Shown one piece after another: positions 9,614 through 13,150 of a stretch of DNA of 13,150 nucleotides. Source of the stretch: Anaerolineales bacterium (GTDB lineage: Bacteria; Chloroflexota; Anaerolineae; Anaerolineales; UBA4823); the NCBI GenBank assembly GCA_020853835.1, contig JADYYC010000371.1, forward strand, positions 1-13,150, written 5' to 3'. Numbering within the stretch: the first letter of the stretch is position 1; each line of letters starts with the position of its first letter. The notes below the pieces were generated by a model. That model saw only the letters and a list, made by a program, of their open reading frames with translations. It searched no databases and was not told the DNA's origin. The position numbers and the translations under genes were made by a program.

Positions 9614-9619
9614 TTCATC

Positions 9620-10822
9620 ATGCCCAAAGAAAAAATTAAAGGCGTAATCGGTATTCTCACCGGCGGCGGCGACGTCCCCGGTCTTAACCCGGCTATCCGC
9701 GCAGTGACCATCCGCGCCATCGACGAGGGCTACCAGGTCGTGGGAATCCACCGAGGGTGGGCCGGACTGGTAGATATCATCCGCGATCCAAAAGCCGATA
9801 ACAGCGACTGTTTTCAAATTTTGGATAAAACCACCGTCCGCAAAATAGGAAGAACCGGCGGCACTTTTCTTCATTCCTCCCGCACCAACCCCATGAAGAT
9901 GGCAAGAGCCGATCTTCCGGAGCATCTCAAAGCCAAATATACCGATGAGGTCAACAACATCATCCCCGAAGTCCTCGAAAACCTCGACTTCCTGGGAATT
10001 GATTATCTCATCCCCATCGGGGGCGATGATACGCTCAGCGTTGGCGTGGAGCTTCACCGGCAGGGTTTCAAGGTCATCGCGATCCCGAAGACGATGGACA
10101 ACGACGTCCCCGGCACGGAATATTGCATCGGGTTCAGCACCTGCGTCACGCGCTCGATCCAGCTTGCCAACAGCCTGCGCACCTCCGCCGGTTCACACGA
10201 GCGCTTCCTGGTTCTTGAAGTTTTCGGACGCTATGCGGGTTTCACCTCGATGCTCCCCACCATGGCGGGCGCAGCCGACCGCTGCGTGATCCCCGAATTC
10301 AAATTCAACATCGACCTGTTGACCGAGCTCATGGTCTACGACCGCAATCACAACCCCAGCAAATACTCCGTCGTCATGGTTTCGGAAGGCGCCATGTTCG
10401 AAGAGGGGGAAATGATCTTCAAAGACCAGACCACAGACGCCTTCGGGCATGCCAAGCTGGGCGGGATCGGAGACCTGGTTTCTGCGGAGCTCAAGGAACG
10501 CTCCCCCAAGTTCAACAACGGCAAAGCCATCAACGTCATCAACCAAAAACTGGGCTATATGGTGCGCGGCGGCGACCCCGACGCCATCGATTCCATCGTG
10601 CCGATGGCTTATGGCAACCTGGCGCTGGATTTGGCTCTCAAGGGCGTTCACGGGCGCCTGGTCGTGCTGCGCAACGGTCGTTACGATAATGTGCCCATCG
10701 AGATCGTCACAAGCGTCAAGAAAGTCGTCAACGTCAAGAAGTACTACAACACAGAGCGGCTGCGTCCGTTTTTCCACAGTTTTGAGATGAACCCCTTGTT
10801 CATCATGACCAGTGAAGGATAA
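9620..10822 (+). CDS. pfp: PPi-type 6-phosphofructokinase (diphosphate--fructose-6-phosphate 1-phosphotransferase)
   Basis: Cytosolic 400-residue enzyme of the phosphofructokinase A family. It phosphorylates fructose-6-phosphate to the 1,6-bisphosphate, probably with pyrophosphate and therefore reversibly. Seen: N-terminal TGGGDVPGLNPAIR; the phosphoryl-donor motif GGDDT with Asp137, where ATP enzymes have Gly (E. coli Gly104); PKTMDND with Lys157, where ATP enzymes usually have Gly (E. coli Gly124), and catalytic Asp160; the substrate loop EVFGRYAG; and SEGA. Asp plus Lys at the two donor positions is the established PPi signature. The protein is about 80 residues longer than E. coli PfkA, owing to an insert after HSSRTNP (about residues 92-120) and a C-terminal extension, as in long PPi/ATP-PFK clades. 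The usual Met of the MGR substrate motif is Phe202. It follows the mutase by 130 bp and ends at an intrinsic terminator. ATP use cannot be excluded from sequence alone. Confidence 0.9.
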   Translation: MPKEKIKGVIGILTGGGDVPGLNPAIRAVTIRAIDEGYQVVGIHRGWAGLVDIIRDPKADNSDCFQILDKTTVRKIGRTGGTFLHSSRTNPMKMARADLPEHLKAKYTDEVNNIIPEVLENLDFLGIDYLIPIGGDDTLSVGVELHRQGFKVIAIPKTMDNDVPGTEYCIGFSTCVTRSIQLANSLRTSAGSHERFLVLEVFGRYAGFTSMLPTMAGAADRCVIPEFKFNIDLLTELMVYDRNHNPSKYSVVMVSEGAMFEEGEMIFKDQTTDAFGHAKLGGIGDLVSAELKERSPKFNNGKAINVINQKLGYMVRGGDPDAIDSIVPMAYGNLALDLALKGVHGRLVVLRNGRYDNVPIEIVTSVKKVVNVKKYYNTERLRPFFHSFEMNPLFIMTSEG

Positions 10823-10827
10823 TTTGT

Positions 10828-10876
10828 AAGAACGGGCTTTCATTCAAGAAATGTAGCCCGTTCTTTGCATTTTTGT
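10828..10876 (+). terminator. Intrinsic terminator after the phosphofructokinase gene
   Basis: An 11-bp perfect stem (AAGAACGGGCT at 10828-10838 with AGCCCGTTCTT at 10855-10865) is followed by a T-rich tract (TTTGCATTTTTG). The 16-nt interior can pair further (CATT 10841-10844 with AATG 10850-10853). It begins 6 nt after the stop codon. Confidence 0.88.
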
Positions 10877-10889
10877 TATTTCTTGTCTA

Positions 10890-10918
10890 TTGGATTCTAA
10901 TAAAAATAACTCTATAAT
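10890..10918 (+). promoter_or_regulatory. Promoter of the Flp-type pilin gene (TTGGAT-N17-TATAAT)
   Basis: The -35 TTGGAT (10890-10895) and the perfect -10 TATAAT (10913-10918) are spaced by exactly 17 bp in an AT-rich stretch just after the phosphofructokinase terminator. This is the best sigma-70-type promoter in the window. Transcription would start near 10925, about 37 nt before the pilin ATG. Confidence 0.75.
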
Positions 10919-10946
10919 GTAAATGTCGTGGATTCCATATCGAAGA

Positions 10947-10954
10947 AAGGAGGT
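10947..10954 (+). promoter_or_regulatory. Very strong Shine-Dalgarno of the pilin gene
   Basis: AAGGAGGT lies 7 nt before the ATG at 10962 and decides the start. An in-frame ATG at 10923 would add 13 residues but has no ribosome site and falls at the predicted transcription start. Confidence 0.85.
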
Positions 10955-10961
10955 GGGCGCC

Positions 10962-11111
10962 ATGCGCAATATGGAATCTTTCAGTAAAGGTCAAGGATTG
11001 GTGGAGTATGCTTTGATCATGCTGTTTGTAGCCATTGCGATCATCGTTGTCTTAGCCGTCCTGGGGCCCTACATAGGCAATATGTACAGCCAGGTTGTGC
11101 CAAATATCTAA
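10962..11111 (+). CDS. Short Flp/Fap-type (type IVb) pilin prepilin
   Basis: A 49-residue prepilin: a short basic/polar leader (residues 1-10, ending SFSKG), the type IVb processing site G10|QGLVEY with Glu15 at +5 and Tyr16 at +6 of the mature protein, a hydrophobic helix (about 17-37, ALIMLFVAIAIIVVLAVLG), and a tail of about 12 residues. These are the marks of the Flp/Fap pilin family, which builds adhesive Tad pili after cleavage by a TadV/CpaA-type peptidase. The mature product would be about 39 residues. It stands alone with its own promoter, strong Shine-Dalgarno and terminator, so high expression is likely. No tad/cpa assembly gene is in the window; that machinery must be elsewhere. 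The 'KGQGLVEYALI' motif is also shared by TadE-like pseudopilins, but the size fits the Flp pilin. Confidence 0.87.
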   Translation: MRNMESFSKGQGLVEYALIMLFVAIAIIVVLAVLGPYIGNMYSQVVPNI

Positions 11112-11160
11112 CCCATTATTCTTTTTTTCATTTTTTTCAAGCCTTATTTATTTATTGAGA

Positions 11161-11187
11161 AGAACCGCTCGATCGAGCGGTTTTTCT
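11161..11187 (+). terminator. Intrinsic terminator after the pilin gene
   Basis: CCGCTC (11165-11170) and GAGCGG (11175-11180) pair across a GATC loop, extended by AA/TT, and are followed by TTTTTCTT. It lies about 50 nt after the pilin stop, behind a T-rich untranslated stretch. On the opposite strand no T-run follows, so it works in the plus direction. Confidence 0.85.
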
Positions 11188-11200
11188 TGGAAGCCTCAGG

Positions 11201-11452
11201 ATGACAACAGAAGATTTATATACCCAGGCCAGGCTGCTCATCACCCGGCTCGAGCGTATATCCGTCGATTCGATTTGGGCGCGGCGCTCCAGCGGGCTGA
11301 GAGGCGCGCTGGTCAAATGGATCGAGCGGGCTGACCAGGACTCTCCCACGCTTTCAGAGGCCGAGGCACAGGAGCTGCAAAGCCTGTTGAACCTGGGTTT
11401 CGAATTCCTCGAGAAAGCCGCCCTGGAAAGATTCCCCCGCAGGGCGCCCTAG
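11201..11452 (+). CDS. Hypothetical 83-residue protein
   Basis: I do not recognise a family with certainty. The protein is predicted to be soluble and almost wholly alpha-helical: an amphipathic first helix (LYTQARLLITRLERI), a Ser/Arg-rich middle (SVDSIWARRSSGLRGALVKWIERAD) and an acidic helix (SEAEAQELQSLLNLGFEFLEKAALE), ending in a basic RFPRRAP tail. It has no Cys, signal peptide or membrane helix. Codon use and amino-acid balance look like a real gene, and no longer frame competes on either strand. The ATG at 11201 follows CAGG directly and has only a weak ribosome site; it lies about 20 nt after the pilin terminator hairpin, so it may depend on read-through. Its stop codon abuts the terminator of the convergent LysM gene. 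The small size makes a chance frame possible. Confidence 0.55.
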   Translation: MTTEDLYTQARLLITRLERISVDSIWARRSSGLRGALVKWIERADQDSPTLSEAEAQELQSLLNLGFEFLEKAALERFPRRAP

Positions 11453-11496
11453 AAGAAAAAACACCTGGCGAGACCGCAAAACCGCCTCGCCAGGTG
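11453..11496 (-). terminator. Intrinsic terminator of the minus-strand LysM gene
   Basis: An 11-bp perfect stem (CACCTGGCGAG 11462-11472 with CTCGCCAGGTG 11486-11496) encloses a 13-nt loop. On the minus strand it is followed by TTTTTTCTTCT. It lies about 20 nt after the LysM gene stop and directly against the stop codon of the convergent 83-residue gene. The plus strand has no T-run after it. Confidence 0.87.
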
Positions 11497-11516
11497 GACA
11501 CGATCAATTACTTCGT

Positions 11517-12473
11517 TTAGTAAGCCGTGTTGTTATAGAACCAGTTATAACTGAAGTAACCGGACCAGTTATTCTGGGTGCGGATCGAGATTTGCTGCGA
11601 TCCAAAGAGCTGGGGCGGGATCGAGAAAGTGAGCGTCATCGCGCCGCCGGCGCCGGAGTTGAAAGTCGTGACATGGTATCCAAACCCGCGCGCCCCCATC
11701 GGCCCCATCAGGACCTGGAAATCGGTATTCGGGGGGAAGTTTGCCGTGCGGATCGTCACGCTTGAATTGCGGACCACGCTCACGATCCAGATCGTCGGGA
11801 TCGTGCCGTGATAATAGTAGTTGTATGGGTAGTAATTTACGCCGCGCCCGCCGGTTCCAGAGCTGCTCGTAACATTACTGAACCACTGATCATGTGTGAA
11901 CGTTTTCCCGTTCTTCTTGTTCTGGATCAGGCGCACCACGAGCTGCGAGGTCCCGTGGAACTGGGAAGGAATGGTAAACGCCGCCTCAAACCTGCCGCCC
12001 CGGCCCGAATCGATGTCCGGCAGATCCACCCATTCATACCCGCTGCCGCTGCGGCGCCCCATCTTGGCCTTGAACAGCACATTGCTGGGGAAATTATTCG
12101 TGCGGATCGTCACGCTGGAGTTCTGGGTGACGCTGGCGATCGCAAAGCCCCAGCCTGTTCCAACCGCTTGATAATTCACCGGAGAGGTATAAGTCGGGTA
12201 AGTGGTGTACCGCCCACCGTATCCGCCAAAGTTGATACACAGCACCTGCCCGGTGTAGATGCGGTATCTTGGCGCCTGGATCCCGTTGATCTGGGCCAGG
12301 TAGGGCCAATAAGCGCCATACCAGCGCGCAATGCCTGAAAGAGTGTCACCTGCGCGGACAACGTGGTAATAGGCGCAACCAGAAGCCTGGGCAGGCCGGG
12401 CTGCGAAGCCGCTCCCGCTAACCAGGATCACCGTGATGAACAGGATCATGAGTAATTTTTTTATATTCGACAT
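11517..12473 (-). CDS. Secreted LysM-domain protein with two tandem C-terminal beta-type repeats
   Basis: A 318-residue exported protein. It has a Sec-type signal peptide (basic MSNIKK, hydrophobic core 7-23, probable cleavage near PAQA28-30). One LysM peptidoglycan-binding module (about 35-80; HVVRAGDTLSGIARWYG to YTGQVLCI) is bracketed by Cys33 and Cys79, which may form a disulfide. A Gly/Tyr-rich linker (81-108) follows, then two homologous domains of about 90 residues (109-202 and 227-318). Each starts with SV..NSSVTIRT.NFP, continues with MG, a Gly-rich turn (DSGRGG / NSGAGG), then IP..., and ends in .WF.N. A Tyr-rich linker (212-222) lies between them. The repeats look like small beta-sandwich domains; their function is unknown. 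ATG at 12473 is chosen because AGGAGG lies just before it; a start at 12488 would place that Shine-Dalgarno inside the gene. The N-terminal 'SGC' is a poor lipobox, so lipidation is less likely. It is probably a cell-envelope or surface protein. Confidence 0.9.
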   Translation of the reverse strand: MSNIKKLLMILFITVILVSGSGFAARPAQASGCAYYHVVRAGDTLSGIARWYGAYWPYLAQINGIQAPRYRIYTGQVLCINFGGYGGRYTTYPTYTSPVNYQAVGTGWGFAIASVTQNSSVTIRTNNFPSNVLFKAKMGRRSGSGYEWVDLPDIDSGRGGRFEAAFTIPSQFHGTSQLVVRLIQNKKNGKTFTHDQWFSNVTSSSGTGGRGVNYYPYNYYYHGTIPTIWIVSVVRNSSVTIRTANFPPNTDFQVLMGPMGARGFGYHVTTFNSGAGGAMTLTFSIPPQLFGSQQISIRTQNNWSGYFSYNWFYNNTAY

Positions 12474-12478
12474 AGTTG

Positions 12479-12484
12479 TCCTCC
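12479..12484 (-). promoter_or_regulatory. Ribosome binding site of the LysM gene
   Basis: On the minus strand AGGAGG precedes the ATG at 12473 by 5 nt. The upstream in-frame ATG (12488) overlaps this site, which argues for the shorter protein. Confidence 0.8.
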
Positions 12485-12549
12485 TCATATCGCAGATGGA
12501 TTAACGCTCTGAACTAAAAAATGACGCCTGGCATTACGCCTCGATTTTC

Positions 12550-12555
12550 ATTATA
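12550..12555 (-). promoter_or_regulatory. Candidate -10 element for the LysM gene
   Basis: A perfect TATAAT on the minus strand lies 77 nt before the LysM start codon in AT-rich sequence. No convincing -35 is present at 16-18 bp (TAGAAG), so the promoter may need an activator. An inverted repeat lies just upstream at 12590-12622. Confidence 0.45.
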
Positions 12556-12682
12556 GTATGTTTCAAACATTTCTTCTATATATTCTTAACGTAAAATGGC
12601 AAACTTTTGCGCAAATTTTACGCGTTCTTGTCCGCGCAAGGGCTTAAAACACCCCCAACCTGATTTTCAGGCAACTGATATC

Positions 12683-12715
12683 AAAAAAGATCGGCTGAGA
12701 CCTCAACCGATCTTT
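12683..12715 (-). terminator. Intrinsic terminator of the minus-strand SCP2 gene
   Basis: A 9-bp stem (AAAGATCGG 12686-12694 with CCGATCTTT 12707-12715), with a further short inner pairing, is followed on the minus strand by TTTTTTGA. It lies about 50 nt after the SCP2 stop codon. The plus direction has only a weak T-tract. Confidence 0.82.
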
Positions 12716-12764
12716 GTGTTCGACGGCGTATCTCCCTGACTAAACTCGACGTCTCGGGCTAATT

Positions 12765-13094
12765 TCAAGCCATCTTGAAGAAGCTGGTAAGCTTCATCGC
12801 CAGGTTCAAATCACCCGAAAGCTTCAGCTTACCCGTCATGAAATACTGCATCCCGTTCGCCCTGCCGAGCAGGACATCCGCAAAATCGTGTGCGTCAGAG
12901 GTGAGGGTCACGTCCGGTTCTTCCGCGATGCCCTCCTCCACAACACATTTGCCGTCACGGATGTTGATGATGTAATCGCCGGCTTCGTCGCCTGTCAACC
13001 GGTATTGGATGACGGCCTCCACGCCTTCCGCCGCATCGGGCACGAAGGCTTTCTCATGATTATGGATAAGCTCCTTGACAGTGTACTCAGTCAT
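12765..13094 (-). CDS. SCP2 sterol-binding domain protein (lipid/acyl-CoA carrier-like)
   Basis: A 109-residue protein made of a single SCP2 domain. A short N-terminal helix (VKELIHNHEKAFV) and the 'AVIQYRLTGDEAGDYIINIRDGKCVVEEG' strand pair lead to 'EPDVTLTSDAHDFADVLLGRANGMQYFMTGKLKLSGDLNLAMKL' (in two parts: the Thr/Ser-Asp helix cap, then the F-x-TGKLKLSGD signature), and it ends in FFKMA. SCP2 domains form a hydrophobic tunnel that binds fatty-acyl, sterol or acyl-CoA ligands; the bacterial stand-alone versions are mostly uncharacterised. It has no signal peptide and is probably cytosolic. The ATG at 13094 is supported by AAGGAGT 7-8 nt upstream on the minus strand. The gene is followed by its own terminator. 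The ligand and pathway cannot be told from the sequence; the acyl-CoA mutase 3 kb away is on the other strand and not linked. Confidence 0.88.
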   Translation of the reverse strand: MTEYTVKELIHNHEKAFVPDAAEGVEAVIQYRLTGDEAGDYIINIRDGKCVVEEGIAEEPDVTLTSDAHDFADVLLGRANGMQYFMTGKLKLSGDLNLAMKLTSFFKMA

Positions 13095-13121
13095 TTATAT
13101 ACTCCTTTTCGTTATTGAAAT

Positions 13122-13133
13122 TTGATCGATCAA
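13122..13133. repeat. 12-bp perfect palindrome upstream of the SCP2 gene
   Basis: TTGATCGATCAA reads the same on both strands and lies 28 bp before the SCP2 start codon. It could be an operator for a dimeric repressor, or chance. No confident promoter could be placed around it because the window ends at 13150. Confidence 0.3.
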
Positions 13134-13150
13134 TCGTCCAGGTTTTCAAA

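Larger units (their letters stand above)
12474..12764. other. Intergenic region between LysM and SCP2 genes
   Basis: About 290 bp with no credible gene. Reading on the minus strand it holds the terminator of the SCP2 gene (12683-12715), an AT-rich inverted repeat with 8-bp arms (CGTAAAAT 12590-12597 and ATTTTACG 12615-12622) that encloses a second palindrome TTTGCGCAAA (12606-12615), a -10-like TATAAT (12555-12550), and the LysM ribosome site. Confidence 0.6.

Noticed and set aside
8944..9720. 258-codon minus-strand frame spanning the mutase end and the phosphofructokinase start
   Set aside because: It runs antisense through two well-supported genes and has no motif or ribosome site.
10923..10961. 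ATG 10923 as the start of the pilin
   Set aside because: It sits at the predicted transcription start without a ribosome site, and the strong Shine-Dalgarno belongs to the ATG at 10962.
11808..12338. 176-codon plus-strand frame over the LysM gene
   Set aside because: The minus strand encodes a signal peptide, LysM and two matching repeats with a Shine-Dalgarno and terminator; the plus frame has none of these.
12474..12488. ATG 12488 (minus) as the start of the LysM protein
   Set aside because: The first codons of that version are the Shine-Dalgarno AGGAGG of the downstream ATG at 12473, and the five extra residues add nothing to the signal peptide.

Overview
The window looks like ordinary chromosome from a bacterium of moderately high GC content, most likely a member of the Chloroflexota (Anaerolineae-like). 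That placement is inferred from gene style and not from a marker gene. The clues are large GAF/PAS histidine kinases, a hybrid kinase with a receiver at each end, a very short Flp-type pilin, a secreted LysM protein whose C-terminal domain is duplicated, a pyrophosphate-type phosphofructokinase, and a split B12-dependent acyl-CoA mutase. I see no rRNA, tRNA, CRISPR array, insertion sequence or prophage gene.

Layout. The first 341 bases hold the 3' end of a DUF4013-like membrane protein gene. A pyridoxal-phosphate aromatic amino acid decarboxylase follows (361-1806, +). Next come two sensor kinases in tandem: a soluble hybrid kinase, REC-coiled coil-PAS-like-HisKA-HATPase-REC (1893-4025, +), and 31 bp later a membrane kinase with a multi-helix N-terminal domain, three GAF and two PAS domains (4057-7776, +). 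Neither neighbour encodes a DNA-binding output protein, so they may form a phosphorelay or act on proteins encoded elsewhere. An acyl-CoA mutase large subunit (7810-9489, +) and a PPi-dependent phosphofructokinase (9620-10822, +) form a metabolic block that ends at a clear intrinsic terminator.

From 10.8 kb on the units are short. A 49-residue Flp-type pilin has its own promoter, a near-perfect Shine-Dalgarno and its own terminator (10890-11190). An 83-residue protein of unknown function follows (11201-11452, +). Convergent to it, on the minus strand, lie the secreted LysM protein (11517-12473) and an SCP2-type lipid-carrier protein (12765-13094), each with its own terminator.

No obvious new system is visible. 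The points most worth a second look are: (i) the mutase, which would be auto-annotated as methylmalonyl-CoA mutase but carries Phe89 and Gln207, the isobutyryl-CoA-mutase-type pair; (ii) the N-terminal membrane domain of the second kinase, which looks like a VUT/YhhQ-type transporter recruited as a sensor; (iii) the altered substrate pocket of the decarboxylase; and (iv) the duplicated beta-type domain behind the LysM module.
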